Of a stretch of 64,000 nucleotides of DNA, positions 9,687 to 19,199 are shown piece after piece; position 1 is the first letter of the stretch; each line of letters starts with the position of its first letter. A model generated the notes under the pieces. It made no database searches, was not told where the DNA came from, and worked only from the letters and a program-made list of their open reading frames with translations. Position numbers and translations under genes: made by a program. The DNA lies in assembly GCF_030345335.1 (NCBI RefSeq), contig NZ_JAPVRC010000001.1:124001-188000 (forward strand), in the 5' to 3' direction. Origin of the DNA: Halobacillus campisalis (GTDB lineage: Bacteria; Bacillota; Bacilli; Bacillales; Halobacillaceae).

Positions 9687-9925
9687 TCGGCTCTCATAAG
9701 TGGAACGTAAGCAGCGGAACTTTAGCTTTTATTTTGACTTTTCTGCTATCTTCAACGGCTAATCCATGGGAGACGTCTCTATTCAGGGGCGGGATCTACT
9801 TCATCACTTTTTTCTTTATTGCTTACTTATTTCGGCTTATCGGTTATTTCATCGTTAAGAAACCGAAAAAAAGTGAAATAGAACGAGCTGATCAGGTTGG
9901 AGAACAGGAAAAAAGGATTCAATAA
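9683..9925 (+). CDS. Small membrane protein of unknown function between cheD and sigD
   Basis: An 80-residue product starting at ATG 9683, overlapping the cheD stop as ATGA. Two hydrophobic segments (about residues 12-25 and 36-57) predict two membrane passes, followed by a charged C-terminal tail rich in Lys and Glu. I do not recognise the family; B. subtilis has no gene at this place. The tight overlap with cheD and position in the fla/che operon suggest it is translated with the chemotaxis genes, but no role can be assigned. Confidence 0.7.
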   Translation: MIGSHKWNVSSGTLAFILTFLLSSTANPWETSLFRGGIYFITFFFIAYLFRLIGYFIVKKPKKSEIERADQVGEQEKRIQ

Positions 9926-10003
9926 AAGAGACGTAAGAAAAAGTCCGTACGCTGTTAAATGAACAGGAATAAATTGGTTGATTACAAGAAGAGGAGGAAT
10001 TCG

Positions 10004-10777
10004 ATGAGTGGCTCTCTATCTTCAGAACAACTAGAGCTATGGAACCAATGGGCAAATGAAAAAGACAGCGAGGCAGCTAATGAATTAGTGCGGATCTACG
10101 ATTACTTAGTGAGCTTCCACGTGCAAAGAATTTCTGCCCATTTACCTAAAAGTGTAAGCAAAGAGGACGTCAGGAGTTTAGGATTGCTCGGTTTGTATGA
10201 TGCTTTGCGGAAATTTGACATGTCACGGGACTTGAAGTTTGATACATACGCTTCTTTTAGAATAAGAGGATCTATAATTGATGGGTTAAGGAAAGAGGAT
10301 TGGCTGCCGAGATCAGTACGAGATAAATCAAAAAAAATCGATGGTGCAGCTGAAATTTTGGAGCAGCAGCTTCAGCGTCCACCTACTTCCGAAGAGATCG
10401 CAAAAGAATTAAGGATGAGTCCATCCGAGGTCGAAGAAGTTATGAAAGACTTCCTATTCGCTAATGTCTTATCTATGGAAGAAAAACCTAAAGAAGGTAA
10501 AAGCGATCATAAAGAGGGGGTCGGTTATTCCATACCTGACCGGGAGGCGATTTCCCCCGCTGATAATATAGTGAAGCAAGAGAATTACCAGGAGTTAACC
10601 GATCAAATCAAACAATTGAATGAAAAAGAACAGTTAGTAGTAAGTTTGTTTTATACAGAAGAACTGACACTGACTGAAATAGGGGAAATCATGGAACTGA
10701 CAACTTCCAGGATTTCACAAATACATGCGAAAGCTATCTTTAAACTGCGTAATTCGTTAATGGAGACAGTCAGCTGA
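10004..10777 (+). CDS. sigD: Sigma-D, flagellar/motility sigma factor
   Basis: Alternative sigma factor (FliA/WhiG class) for late flagellar, chemotaxis and autolysin genes. From ATG 10004 it has 257 residues. Region 2 contains GLYDALRKFDMSRDLKFDTY and the conserved DGLRKEDWLPR; region 4 has the helix-turn-helix LTEIGEIMELTTSRISQIHA. The frame is open from an ATG at 9959, but GGAGG at 9993-9997 with 6 bases spacing and similarity to B. subtilis SigD set the start at 10004. Confidence 0.95.
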   Translation: MSGSLSSEQLELWNQWANEKDSEAANELVRIYDYLVSFHVQRISAHLPKSVSKEDVRSLGLLGLYDALRKFDMSRDLKFDTYASFRIRGSIIDGLRKEDWLPRSVRDKSKKIDGAAEILEQQLQRPPTSEEIAKELRMSPSEVEEVMKDFLFANVLSMEEKPKEGKSDHKEGVGYSIPDREAISPADNIVKQENYQELTDQIKQLNEKEQLVVSLFYTEELTLTEIGEIMELTTSRISQIHAKAIFKLRNSLMETVS

Positions 10778-10837
10778 ATGGATGAAGAACAGCTACTCTT
10801 ACAAAAAGGTGTATTGGAGCAGGTGGGTGACAAATGA
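10778..10837 (+). other. Possible 19-codon leader frame between sigD and swrB
   Basis: ATG 10778 immediately follows the sigD stop (10775-10777). The frame encodes 19 residues and its stop overlaps the swrB start as ATGA (10834-10837). Such chaining suggests ribosome hand-over from sigD to swrB, but a frame this short can occur by chance. No function is claimed. Confidence 0.25.
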
Positions 10838-11262
10838 TATATTTTCTATTGATTATTGGTTTTATTATTGATGGCGTTATCGTGCTCGGGCTGATGACTC
10901 TTTTCACTAAAATGAAAAAGACGGAAGAACTGGAGTTGAGGCAAAAAGAAGTTGCTGCAGAGATCGAAGACTTGTTTTCCTCCTATTTACTAGAGTTAAA
11001 AGAAGAAAATAAAAGGCTGGAAGGAAAGCTTGTCCAACCTGTGAAAACAGAGACTGCATTTCGAGAACATGAAACTGCTAATGTAAGAGAAGACTATCAC
11101 CCGCCAGAACCGATGGAAACAGAAGTATTATATAGGCCTTCCCGTTCCTTTCAAGTGATCTCAAGGTACAATAGCGGTGTTCCTATAGAGCGTATCGCAA
11201 AAGAATTAAATATAGGAAAAACAGAAGCTCAATTAATCCTTAAGTTTCAGGAAAAAAATTAG
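10834..11262 (+). CDS. swrB: SwrB (YlxL), flagellar assembly/swarming protein
   Basis: A 142-residue protein with one N-terminal membrane helix (about 3-25), a charged coiled-coil-like region (28-65), a linker, and a C-terminal helix-turn-helix-like segment PIERIAKELNIGKTEAQLIL (about residues 116-135). This layout and its place as last gene of the fla/che operon match SwrB, which in B. subtilis promotes FliP-dependent export-gate maturation and swarming. It is somewhat shorter than the B. subtilis protein, mainly in the linker. Confidence 0.88.
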   Translation: MIYFLLIIGFIIDGVIVLGLMTLFTKMKKTEELELRQKEVAAEIEDLFSSYLLELKEENKRLEGKLVQPVKTETAFREHETANVREDYHPPEPMETEVLYRPSRSFQVISRYNSGVPIERIAKELNIGKTEAQLILKFQEKN

Positions 11263-11271
11263 GGTCACTAC

Positions 11272-11300
11272 TTGATTGAGGAGAGGGATTGTGGTATATT
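11272..11300 (+). promoter_or_regulatory. Sigma-A promoter of rpsB
   Basis: TTGATT at 11272-11277 and TATATT at 11295-11300 are separated by exactly 17 bases. It lies 10 bases past the swrB stop and about 125 bases before rpsB, separating the motility operon from the ribosomal block. Confidence 0.75.
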
Positions 11301-11309
11301 TACTGACGG

Positions 11310-11424
11310 TGTCAATACACACACCTTTTAATTTCCACTCAGGTTGCTCTAGTTAAATAGAGTTGAGATGGAAAGATGATTAAGGTGGAGGATACTAATA
11401 AAACCACAACAGGAGGAAATTTAA
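11310..11424 (+). promoter_or_regulatory. Structured rpsB leader, candidate autoregulatory element
   Basis: The leader between the promoter and rpsB can fold. TTTCCACTCA (11332-11341) pairs with TGAGATGGAAA (11364-11374), with an inner CTCTA/TAGAG stem (11347-11351/11358-11362). ACCTTTTAAT just upstream can extend pairing with ATTAAGGT just downstream. No U-run follows, so it is not a terminator. Ribosomal protein operons often carry such leaders for feedback by the encoded protein; S2 binding here is inference. Confidence 0.5.
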
Positions 11425-12156
11425 ATGTCTGTAATTTCTATGAAACAGCTTTTAGAAGCTGGTGTTCATTTTGGACACCAAACTCGTCGCTGGAACCCGA
11501 AGATGAAGAAATACATCTTCACTGAGCGTAACGGGATCTATATCATCGACCTTCAGAAAACCGTTAAAAAGGTGGATGAAGCGTATAACTATGTGAAAGA
11601 GGTAGCTGCTGACGGCGGAAACATTCTTTTCGTAGGTACGAAAAAACAAGCACAAGATACTGTACGTGATGAAGCAGTTCGCTGTGGAATGTACTATATT
11701 AACCAACGCTGGTTAGGTGGAACGTTGACTAACTTCCAAACAATCCGTAAGCGTGTTAACCGTCTAAAAGACATCGAGCGCATGGAAGAAGATGGAACGT
11801 TCGACGTACTTCCTAAAAAAGAAGTAGTTGACTTGCTTAAAGAAAAAGATCGTTTAGTTAAATTCCTAGGCGGAATCAAAGAAATGACTTCAATTCCTGA
11901 CGCAATGTTTGTCATTGACCCTCGTAAAGAGCGCATTGCTATTGCAGAAGCTCATAAATTAAATATCCCGGTTGTCGGTATTGTTGATACAAACTGTGAC
12001 CCGGATGAAATCGATTATGTCATCCCAGCAAACGATGACGCTATTCGTGCCGTTAAATTGTTGACTGCTAAAATGGCTGACGCTGTTTTAGAATCAAAAC
12101 AAGGTGAAGAAACAGAAGTGGCAGAAGAAGCAGAAGCAGAAGCTGTCGAAGAGTAA
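11425..12156 (+). CDS. rpsB: 30S ribosomal protein S2
   Basis: The protein has 243 residues and the full S2 pattern: [22 protein letters not shown] at the N-terminus, a coiled-coil insertion around 100-150, and a Glu/Ala-rich acidic tail ([10 protein letters not shown]). AGGAGG precedes ATG 11425 with normal spacing. It assembles late on the 30S subunit and is needed for S1-like interactions. It is followed by a hairpin and then tsf, the standard bacterial pair. Confidence 0.98.
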   Translation: MSVISMKQLLEAGVHFGHQTRRWNPKMKKYIFTERNGIYIIDLQKTVKKVDEAYNYVKEVAADGGNILFVGTKKQAQDTVRDEAVRCGMYYINQRWLGGTLTNFQTIRKRVNRLKDIERMEEDGTFDVLPKKEVVDLLKEKDRLVKFLGGIKEMTSIPDAMFVIDPRKERIAIAEAHKLNIPVVGIVDTNCDPDEIDYVIPANDDAIRAVKLLTAKMADAVLESKQGEETEVAEEAEAEAVEE

Positions 12157-12169
12157 TTATCGTGTCAAG

Positions 12170-12206
12170 AGGTGATAAGGGGGTATACCTTTTATCACCT
12201 TTTTTA
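12170..12206 (+). terminator. Hairpin with U-run between rpsB and tsf
   Basis: AGGTGATAA (12170-12178) pairs with TTATCACCT (12192-12200), followed by TTTTT. It looks like an intrinsic terminator, probably partial, lowering tsf relative to rpsB transcripts. Confidence 0.7.
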
Positions 12207-12247
12207 AAGCTATGATATGAATGTTTGATTAATAAGGAGGCAATACA

Positions 12248-13132
12248 ATGGCTATTAATGCAAAGATGGTAAAAGAACTTCGTGAAAAGACCGGTGCTGG
12301 TATGATGGATTGTAAAAAAGCACTTACAGAAACTGATGGAGATATGGAAAAAGCTCTTGAATGGCTTCGTGAAAAAGGTATTTCCAAGGCTCAGAAAAAA
12401 GCTGACCGCATTGCAGCGGAAGGTTCTGCTCACATCGTAGTGGAAGGAAATGCCGCTGTGCTGTTTGAAGTAAACTGTGAAACTGATTTCGTAACAAAAA
12501 ATGATCAGTTCAAGAACTTGCTTCAGGAACTTGGTAACCACTTAGTGAGTCAAAAACCTGCTACTGTTGAAGAAGCACTTGAGCAAAAGCTTCACGGAGA
12601 AGGAAATACTCTAAATGAATATATCACAGACGTTGTAGCAAAAATTGGAGAGAAGATCTCTCTTCGCCGTTTTGTCATTAAAGAGAAAACGGATAAGGAT
12701 GCATTCGGTGCATATACTCACATGGGCGGACGTATCGGCGTATTGACTGTACTTGAAGGTTCTACAGATGAAGCTGCTGCTAAAGATGTAGCTATGCACG
12801 TAGCTGCAGTCAATCCACGTTATGTATCTCGCAACGAAATTCCTGAAGAAGAAGTGAATACTGAGCGTGAAACGCTTAAAACGCAAGCATTGAATGAAGG
12901 CAAGCCTGAGAATATCGTTGAGAAAATGGTAGAAGGCCGTCTTAACAAATTCTTTGAAGAAATCTGCTTGCTTGAACAAAGCTTTGTTAAAGATCCAGAT
13001 CAAAAAGTAAAACAATATGTAGCTTCCGCTGGCGGTGAAGTGAATGGTTTCGTTCGCTTTGAAGTAGGCGAAGGTATGCAAAAACGCGAAGAAAACTTTG
13101 CTGATGAAGTCATGAGCCAGGTTAAAAAATAA
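12248..13132 (+). CDS. tsf: Translation elongation factor Ts
   Basis: EF-Ts, the nucleotide exchange factor for EF-Tu. It has 294 residues. The N-terminal UBA-like domain contains the signature [16 protein letters not shown], and the second signature EVNCETDFV is at about residues 76-84. AAGGAGG lies upstream of ATG 12248. It is located between rpsB and pyrH as in B. subtilis. Confidence 0.98.
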   Translation: MAINAKMVKELREKTGAGMMDCKKALTETDGDMEKALEWLREKGISKAQKKADRIAAEGSAHIVVEGNAAVLFEVNCETDFVTKNDQFKNLLQELGNHLVSQKPATVEEALEQKLHGEGNTLNEYITDVVAKIGEKISLRRFVIKEKTDKDAFGAYTHMGGRIGVLTVLEGSTDEAAAKDVAMHVAAVNPRYVSRNEIPEEEVNTERETLKTQALNEGKPENIVEKMVEGRLNKFFEEICLLEQSFVKDPDQKVKQYVASAGGEVNGFVRFEVGEGMQKREENFADEVMSQVKK

Positions 13133-13144
13133 TAGAGAATAACG

Positions 13145-13174
13145 TAGGGGACACGTAGTGTTCCCTATTTTAAA
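13145..13174 (+). terminator. Hairpin after tsf
   Basis: TAGGGGACAC (13145-13154) pairs with GTGTTCCCTA (13158-13167) across a 3-base loop, followed by a short ATTTTAA. The stem is strong and the U-run weak, so termination may be partial. Confidence 0.55.
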
Positions 13175-13260
13175 ACAATGATATTGCAAAGATAAGCTAC
13201 ATAGATAATTGATAAAATGGGTAGCTTTCGTATTAAAACAGGGAATAAATGGAGGTTTCT

Positions 13261-13983
13261 ATGACTACAGCACACTATCGACGTATTGTTTTAAAACTAA
13301 GCGGGGAAGCTCTCAGCGGGACCAATGGATATGGAATCGAACCTCGTGTCATTCAATCGATCACTAAACAGGTGAAGGAAGTTGCAGAGCTTGGAGTGGA
13401 AATCGCCGTAGTTGTAGGCGGTGGAAACATTTGGCGTGGAAAAGTAGGCAGTGAAATGGGAATGGACCGAGCCAATGCTGACTATATGGGCATGCTTGCC
13501 ACTGTCATGAATTCATTAGCTCTTCAAGACAGCCTTGAAAATATCGGCATTCCGACACGTGTCCAGACTTCAATTGAAATGAGACAGGTAGCGGAACCTT
13601 ATATTAGAAGAAAAGCCATCCGCCATCTTGAGAAGAAGCGCGTCGTTATTTTCGCAGCAGGTACAGGGAATCCTTACTTCTCAACGGATACTACTGCAGC
13701 ATTAAGAGCTGCTGAGATAGAAGCTGATGTCATACTGATGGCGAAGAACAATGTAGATGGTGTTTACAGCGATGATCCTAAATTGAATGAAGATGCTAAA
13801 AAGTATGATAAAGTTTCCTACATGGAAGTTCTTAACGAGGGTCTTGGAGTCATGGATTCAACTGCCTCATCATTATGTATGGACAACGATATTGATTTAC
13901 TGGTATTCTCTATTACAGAAGAAGGTAATATTAAGAAGGCTGTTATGGGCGAAAACATCGGAACAATCGTAAGGGGGAAATAA
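13261..13983 (+). CDS. pyrH: UMP kinase
   Basis: Bacterial UMP kinase (amino-acid-kinase fold), converting UMP to UDP. 240 residues from ATG 13261, the B. subtilis length. Motifs: VLKLSGEAL near the N-terminus, [10 protein letters not shown], and [16 protein letters not shown]. The frame is open from an ATG at 13249, but TGGAGGT lies between that ATG and 13261 and is the likely ribosome binding site for 13261. It is followed 2 bases later by frr. Confidence 0.97.
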   Translation: MTTAHYRRIVLKLSGEALSGTNGYGIEPRVIQSITKQVKEVAELGVEIAVVVGGGNIWRGKVGSEMGMDRANADYMGMLATVMNSLALQDSLENIGIPTRVQTSIEMRQVAEPYIRRKAIRHLEKKRVVIFAAGTGNPYFSTDTTAALRAAEIEADVILMAKNNVDGVYSDDPKLNEDAKKYDKVSYMEVLNEGLGVMDSTASSLCMDNDIDLLVFSITEEGNIKKAVMGENIGTIVRGK

Positions 13984-13985
13984 AC

Positions 13986-14543
13986 ATGTCAGATTCAATT
14001 ATCAACGAAACAAAGCAGCAAATGGAACAAGCCGTTCAAGCTTTTTCACGTCAATTAGCAACAGTTAGAGCAGGTAGAGCAAACCCATCACTATTAGATA
14101 GTGTGTACGTCGATTATTACGGTGCAGCAACTCCGTTGAACCAGCTGGCTCAGGTATCTGCTCCGGAGCCGCGCATGCTTGTTATTACACCATATGATAA
14201 ATCAGCTATTTCTGAAATTGAAAAAGCTATTCAAAAGGCTGACCTTGGTTTGTCTCCATCAAGTGATGGAAATATTGTCAGAATCAATATTCCTTCACTT
14301 ACAGAAGAACGACGCAAAGATCTTGTGAAAGTTGTCGGGAAATATGCAGAAGAAGCTAAAGTTCAAGTTCGTAACATTCGCAGAGAATCTAACGATCAAC
14401 TGAAAAAACTTCAAAAAGATGGAGAACTTACAGAGGATGATCTTCGTTCTTCACAAGAAGATGTACAAAAAGTGACGGACCAAAACATCGCTGAAGTGGA
14501 CAAGCTTGCCAAAGCTAAAGAAGCGGAAATGATGGAAGTTTAA
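13986..14543 (+). CDS. frr: Ribosome recycling factor
   Basis: RRF splits post-termination ribosomes with EF-G. The 185-residue length is typical. Family marks: [14 protein letters not shown] early, the L/P-rich hairpin domain in the middle, and the long C-terminal helices ending near [13 protein letters not shown]. Starts two bases after the pyrH stop, with AGGGGGAAAT upstream. Confidence 0.97.
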   Translation: MSDSIINETKQQMEQAVQAFSRQLATVRAGRANPSLLDSVYVDYYGAATPLNQLAQVSAPEPRMLVITPYDKSAISEIEKAIQKADLGLSPSSDGNIVRINIPSLTEERRKDLVKVVGKYAEEAKVQVRNIRRESNDQLKKLQKDGELTEDDLRSSQEDVQKVTDQNIAEVDKLAKAKEAEMMEV

Positions 14544-14590
14544 AATCGTTTATTAAAACAGCCTTTTATTTAATATTCCTTATGAGGATT

Positions 14591-14630
14591 AAGCCGCACT
14601 GTTGCTGTATGGCAGTGCGGCTTTTGTTTT
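14591..14630 (+). terminator. Intrinsic terminator after frr
   Basis: AAGCCGCACTG (14591-14601) pairs with CAGTGCGGCTT (14613-14623), followed by TTTGTTTTG. This ends the rpsB-frr transcripts. The rest of the 266-base gap up to uppS shows only an AT-rich promoter-like stretch (TATAAT at 14770-14775) with no convincing -35. Confidence 0.85.
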
Positions 14631-14809
14631 GCCGCTCGTAATGTAATAAGCTTGAATGTATCTTTGACTTCTGTTGTACTAAAGTCTTCTCTCGTACATC
14701 AAGCCCCCTTTCTGCTTTTCTCACGTTATCCTCTTTAAGTGAATGGCGGCATGTTGTAGGATAATAGTATATAATAATATAGTGGAGCCATATAACTGGA
14801 GGATTTACG

Positions 14810-15577
14810 ATGCAAATCAAGATTCCATTTACAAAAAGTAAAGTACAAACTATAAATAGACCCCTGGGCTTAGATTACGATCATATCCCAAAGCATGTAG
14901 CCATCATTATGGATGGAAATGGCCGTTGGGCTAAAAATAGAGGAATGCCTAGGATCGCCGGCCATAAAGAAGGTATGGGTGTCGTGAAAAAAATTGTAAG
15001 GCATGCCTCAGATTTAGGGGTGCAGGCACTTACTCTTTATGCGTTTTCTACTGAAAATTGGAAACGGCCAAAGAACGAAGTAGAGTTTCTTATGAAGCTT
15101 CCTGTAGATTTCTTAGGTACATATCTTCCAGAACTAATTGAAAGAAATGTCCAGGTTCAAACGATAGGGGATGTAAGTCTACTGCCTCCCCATACAAGAA
15201 ATGCTATAGAAGAAGCGATCGAACGAACGTCTGAGAACGATGGACTTATACTAAATTTTGCATTGAATTATGGAAGTCGTTATGAAATGGTGAATGCGGT
15301 CAAAGAGATTGCCGCAAAAGTCGAAACTGGTGAAATCTCAGCTTCAGAAGTTACGGAAGAGATGTTTTCTTCCCATCTTTATACTTCGGATTTGTTAGAG
15401 CCAGATCTGCTTATTCGTACGAGTGGCGAACAAAGGCTGAGCAACTTTTTGTTATGGCAGCTCGCTTATTCGGAATTTTGGTTCACAGAAGTATATTGGC
15501 CGGATTTTGATGAAGCTTTGTTTGAAAAGGCTCTCTACGATTATCAAAATAGGAAGCGTCGATACGGCGGGATATAA
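14810..15577 (+). CDS. uppS: Undecaprenyl diphosphate synthase
   Basis: Cis-prenyltransferase that makes the C55 lipid carrier precursor for peptidoglycan and teichoic acid synthesis. It has 255 residues. Motifs: HVAIIMDGNGRWAKNRG with the catalytic Asp near residue 35, ALTLYAFSTENWKRP, and DLLIRTSGEQRLSNFLLWQ near the C-terminus. GGAGG is upstream of ATG 14810. It leads the uppS-cdsA-dxr-rseP envelope/isoprenoid cluster. Confidence 0.97.
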   Translation: MQIKIPFTKSKVQTINRPLGLDYDHIPKHVAIIMDGNGRWAKNRGMPRIAGHKEGMGVVKKIVRHASDLGVQALTLYAFSTENWKRPKNEVEFLMKLPVDFLGTYLPELIERNVQVQTIGDVSLLPPHTRNAIEEAIERTSENDGLILNFALNYGSRYEMVNAVKEIAAKVETGEISASEVTEEMFSSHLYTSDLLEPDLLIRTSGEQRLSNFLLWQLAYSEFWFTEVYWPDFDEALFEKALYDYQNRKRRYGGI

Positions 15578-15591
15578 GGTGTGGATGTATA

Positions 15592-16383
15592 ATGAAACAA
15601 AGAACAATTACAGCAATAGTCGCAGCATTAATTTTTCTGCCAATTGTGATGCTGGGTGGCTTACCCTTTCAACTTTTTGTATATTTAATAGCAAGTATAG
15701 GTATTTTTGAACTCATGCGAATGAAAAAAATAGCCCGTTATTCTATCGCATCAGGGATTACGATGTTACTGATGTGGTCTTTAATGTACAAACAGGAAAT
15801 GTTCGGAGGTTATGAATTACCAATCACAAAATCTGAAATAACGCTTTTAGCCGTGTTATTATTATTAAGCTATACTGTACTAGTTAAAAACCGCTTTACA
15901 TTTGATGATGCAGGTTTTCTTATCATTTCGGCAATTTATGTAGGGATGGGTTTCTATTATTTGATTGAAACGAGAGCCCACGATTTAGAGTATATATTTT
16001 ATGCTTTGTTCGTAGTGTGGGCTACAGATACAGGTGCTTATATATTTGGAAGAGCATTTGGCAAGCATAAACTTTGGCCGCAGATAAGTCCTAAGAAAAC
16101 AATAGAGGGATCAGTTGGCGGCATATTACTAGCTTGTGTCGTTGCATTTGTCTTTCAACTGGTTGAGCCGGTACACCCTTCCATGATTGTCGTCCTGCTA
16201 GTTACGATCCTCATTTCTATGGCTGGTCAAATCGGTGATTTGGTGGAGTCCGCGTTCAAACGCCATTACGCAGTGAAAGATTCCGGAAAGATTTTACCTG
16301 GTCACGGCGGTGTACTGGACCGTTTTGATAGTTTAATTTTTATGCTGCCGATTTTACATTTGATCGGGTTTATACAGGTATAG
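15592..16383 (+). CDS. cdsA: Phosphatidate cytidylyltransferase
   Basis: Makes CDP-diacylglycerol from CTP and phosphatidic acid, the branch point of phospholipid synthesis. A 263-residue protein with about eight membrane segments. The family signature is near the C-terminus: [20 protein letters not shown], followed by [11 protein letters not shown]-diacylglycerol is also the substrate of PgsA encoded at 57401. Confidence 0.97.
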   Translation: MKQRTITAIVAALIFLPIVMLGGLPFQLFVYLIASIGIFELMRMKKIARYSIASGITMLLMWSLMYKQEMFGGYELPITKSEITLLAVLLLLSYTVLVKNRFTFDDAGFLIISAIYVGMGFYYLIETRAHDLEYIFYALFVVWATDTGAYIFGRAFGKHKLWPQISPKKTIEGSVGGILLACVVAFVFQLVEPVHPSMIVVLLVTILISMAGQIGDLVESAFKRHYAVKDSGKILPGHGGVLDRFDSLIFMLPILHLIGFIQV

Positions 16384-16399
16384 TCAAGGGGGATGGAGT

Positions 16400-17545
16400 A
16401 TGAAACAAGTTTCATTGTTAGGAGCTACCGGCTCTATCGGGTTGCAGACGTTAGAAGTTTTACGCCTGCATAAAGATGAATTTTCACTATATGCTATGGC
16501 TTTCGGAAAAAATATTGACAAGGCTCTGCCTTTGATAGAAGAGTTCAATCCTGCCATTATTGTCGTACAGGATGAAATGACGAAAGATAAACTTGAAAAA
16601 GAAGTGAATCACTCTAGAATTTTCTCTGGAAGTGGAGGTTTAATTGAAGCAAGTGTTGCCGATTCTGTAGATGTAGTTGTAAATGCTGTGATGGGAAGCA
16701 TAGGGCTTCCAGCTACTTTAAAAGCAATCGAGGCTAAGAAATCCATCGCGATCGCTAATAAAGAGACATTAGTAACTGCCGGACACCTAGTCATGGATGC
16801 TGCGCGTAAGCATGGTGTTGAACTATTACCGGTGGATAGTGAGCATTCAGCCATCTACCAATGTTTAAATGGTGAAAGCAGCAAAGATATTAGTAAGCTG
16901 TTGATTACGGCCTCTGGAGGCAGCTTTCGTGACAAAACGAGAGATCAATTAAAAGGGGTTACGGTCGAAGACGCCTTGAACCACCCGAACTGGAGTATGG
17001 GAGCGAAAATCACCATAGATTCAGCTTCCATGATGAATAAAGGTCTGGAAGTCATAGAAGCCCATTGGCTTTTTGGTATACCATATGATCAAATCCATGT
17101 TATTCTTCATAGGGAAAGCGTCATTCACTCCATGGTAGAATTTGTAGACCGCAGTGTCATGGCACAGCTTGGGACCCCAGACATGAAAGTCCCTATTCAG
17201 TATGCGCTCACTTATCCGGACCGGATGGAGCTTCCAATTACTGAACAGCTCAACCTTGAACAAATAGCTGCACTACATTTTGAAAAAATGGATTTTGAAA
17301 GGTTCCCTTGTCTTCGGATGGCTTACGAAGCTGGACGTGAGGGCGGATCAATGACTACTGTCTTGAACGCAGCGAACGAAGAAGCGGTTCAGTTATTTCT
17401 AGAAGGCCGCATTGATTTCTTGGATATCGAGTACTTGATTGAAAAAGAACTCTCTAAGCATCAAGTTATTCATAGCCCTGACTTATCAACCATATTATCT
17501 ATAGATAAGAGGACAAGAGAACAAGTCCGCAGCCATTTAAAATAA
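16400..17545 (+). CDS. dxr: 1-deoxy-D-xylulose-5-phosphate reductoisomerase
   Basis: Second enzyme of the non-mevalonate (MEP) isoprenoid pathway, NADPH-dependent. 381 residues. NADPH-binding [16 protein letters not shown] at the N-terminus, metal-ligand region LPVDSEHSA in the middle, and the [18 protein letters not shown] segment. The pathway feeds UppS encoded upstream. GGGGGATGGAG serves as ribosome binding site before ATG 16400. Confidence 0.97.
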   Translation: MKQVSLLGATGSIGLQTLEVLRLHKDEFSLYAMAFGKNIDKALPLIEEFNPAIIVVQDEMTKDKLEKEVNHSRIFSGSGGLIEASVADSVDVVVNAVMGSIGLPATLKAIEAKKSIAIANKETLVTAGHLVMDAARKHGVELLPVDSEHSAIYQCLNGESSKDISKLLITASGGSFRDKTRDQLKGVTVEDALNHPNWSMGAKITIDSASMMNKGLEVIEAHWLFGIPYDQIHVILHRESVIHSMVEFVDRSVMAQLGTPDMKVPIQYALTYPDRMELPITEQLNLEQIAALHFEKMDFERFPCLRMAYEAGREGGSMTTVLNAANEEAVQLFLEGRIDFLDIEYLIEKELSKHQVIHSPDLSTILSIDKRTREQVRSHLK

Positions 17546-17560
17546 AGGAAGGTGCTTCAT

Positions 17561-18817
17561 TTGACTACAGTGATTGCATTTATACTCATGTTCGGATTAT
17601 TAGTGTTTGTGCATGAGTGGGGGCATCTCATTTTTGCTAAAAGAGCTGGCATGCTCGCTCGAGAATTCGCAATCGGTTTCGGTCCGAAAATATTCGCTTT
17701 TACTAGAAACGAAACCCTCTATACCATCAGGTTATTGCCTATTGGCGGCTATGTGAGAGTAGCTGGAGAGGATCCTGAAATCATTGAGTTAAAGGCAGGC
17801 CATCATATTGGACTTGAATTCAATGAGTCAGGTAAAGTAAATCGCATCATTGTGAATAATAAGTCTAAACACCCTCATGCACGCGTGATCGAAGTTGAAA
17901 GAGCTGACTTGGACCACCGTTTGATTATCGAAGGTTACGAAATCGATGAAGATGAGAAGTTATATTTTGAAGTCGATCCAAAAGCAATGTTCGTATTAGA
18001 TGAGAAGGCAACGCAGATTGCTCCTTATGATCGTCAGTTCGCATCAAAATCCGTACCTCAACGTGCTATGCAATTATTTGCGGGACCGCTTATGAATTTT
18101 GTGTTGGCAGTCATCTTGTTCATGATCCTCGGATTCATACAAGGTGTTCCTGCTGATGAAGCATTAATCGGTGAGGTTCAGCAGGATTCTCCTGCCGAAG
18201 AAGCAGGACTTCAAAACGGTGATAGAGTTTCCGCTGTAAACGGGGAACCAGTCGATACGTGGGAAGAATTCACTACAATTGTTAGAGAATACCCTGAAGA
18301 AGAAGTAAGTCTGACTGTGCAGCGTGATGGTCAGACCGAGGAATTAAATGTCACTCCTAGATTATTACAAGAAGGCGACATGGAGATTGGACAGGTCGGG
18401 GTAGCCCGTGCGTTCGAGGATTCATTCGCAAAAAAATTGACATTCGGTTTTACTCAGACGTATGAGTGGGGTACACTGATTTTAACGAACTTAAGCATGC
18501 TCGTTACTGGTCAATTCTCACTGGATATGCTTTCTGGTCCTGTCGGCATTTATGATGCTACCGACCAGGTCGTACAAACAGGATTCACTAACTTTATGAT
18601 GTGGACAGCGATTTTAAGTGTAAACTTAGGGATCGTCAACCTGCTTCCGCTTCCTGCTTTGGATGGTGGACGTCTATTGTTTGTAGGCTTAGAAGGATTA
18701 CGTGGAAAACCAATAGATCCGCAAAAAGAAGGAATTGTTCATTTTATCGGCTTCGCTTTGCTGATGCTACTCATGTTAGTCGTTACTTGGAATGATATTC
18801 AAAGGTTATTCCTATAA
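17561..18817 (+). CDS. rseP: RseP/RasP site-2 membrane metalloprotease
   Basis: Intramembrane zinc protease (M50) that cleaves anti-sigma factors and signal peptide remnants. HEWGH at residues 18-22 gives the zinc ligands and catalytic Glu. A PDZ domain lies around 205-275, and [14 protein letters not shown] near the C-terminus supplies the third ligand. TTG 17561 is preferred over the in-frame GTG at 17552, because AAGGAAGG overlaps the GTG but is spaced normally from the TTG; length is then 418 residues. Confidence 0.94.
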   Translation: MTTVIAFILMFGLLVFVHEWGHLIFAKRAGMLAREFAIGFGPKIFAFTRNETLYTIRLLPIGGYVRVAGEDPEIIELKAGHHIGLEFNESGKVNRIIVNNKSKHPHARVIEVERADLDHRLIIEGYEIDEDEKLYFEVDPKAMFVLDEKATQIAPYDRQFASKSVPQRAMQLFAGPLMNFVLAVILFMILGFIQGVPADEALIGEVQQDSPAEEAGLQNGDRVSAVNGEPVDTWEEFTTIVREYPEEEVSLTVQRDGQTEELNVTPRLLQEGDMEIGQVGVARAFEDSFAKKLTFGFTQTYEWGTLILTNLSMLVTGQFSLDMLSGPVGIYDATDQVVQTGFTNFMMWTAILSVNLGIVNLLPLPALDGGRLLFVGLEGLRGKPIDPQKEGIVHFIGFALLMLLMLVVTWNDIQRLFL

Positions 18818-18828
18818 ACTTTGAGCGG

Positions 18829-18877
18829 GGAGCAGTGTGAGACGGTAGCTCTCACATTTGCTTCTGGCTCCTTTTTA
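18829..18877 (+). terminator. Intrinsic terminator after rseP
   Basis: Outer stem GGAGC/GGCTCC and inner stem TGTGAGA (18836-18842)/TCTCACA (18850-18856), then TTTTTAATTT. It ends the uppS-rseP transcript before the repeat-bearing gap. Confidence 0.75.
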
Positions 18878-19009
18878 ATTTAAAGGTATGTAAAACTTCG
18901 TTGTTGATTTTTCATAAAAGTTATTCAACGATATGTCAGGTTGTTTGAAGACTTAATTTCAAGATAACCAGGGTTAGCTCCCGCAATAAGAGTCAATGGT
19001 GGTTGGCAA

Positions 19010-19102
19010 GCTACTCGCTTTCCTGTGGGAAAAGAGTGCTTGGTAAACCCCCGCTGAGCGTCAGCTAAAGAAAGTTCCCCGCGCTCCCACGGAAAGCGAG
19101 TG
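19010..19102. repeat. Degenerate copy of the palindromic repeat family, upstream of proS
   Basis: An imperfect inverted repeat: ACTCGCTTTCC-TGTGGGA at 19012-19029 pairs with TCCCACGGAAAGCGAGTG at the other end. The interior GTGGGAAAAGAGTGCTTGGT closely matches the interior of the element at 41989-42162. The outer terminal repeats seen in the other two copies are not clear here, though AATTTCAAGA at 18955-18964 may be an eroded left end. The 382-base gap 18818-19199 otherwise holds only the rseP terminator, a C-rich run at 19132-19139 and the proS ribosome binding site. Confidence 0.75.
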
Positions 19103-19199
19103 ATTTCCTGGATCTCCAAAGGAGACGGGAACCCCCCCCGTGCGTTTCTAATCTTGGTGTATAGAATAGCTAATTCAATAGAAATTAGAGGTGGAAATA

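Noticed and set aside
14566-14820. 84-codon minus-strand frame in the frr-uppS gap
   Set aside because: It runs across the frr terminator and the uppS ribosome binding region, has no ribosome binding site worth noting and no family resemblance.
18878-19199. T-box leader for proS
   Set aside because: No T-box consensus (TGGNACCGCG-like) and no terminator before proS; the gap is filled by the repeat.
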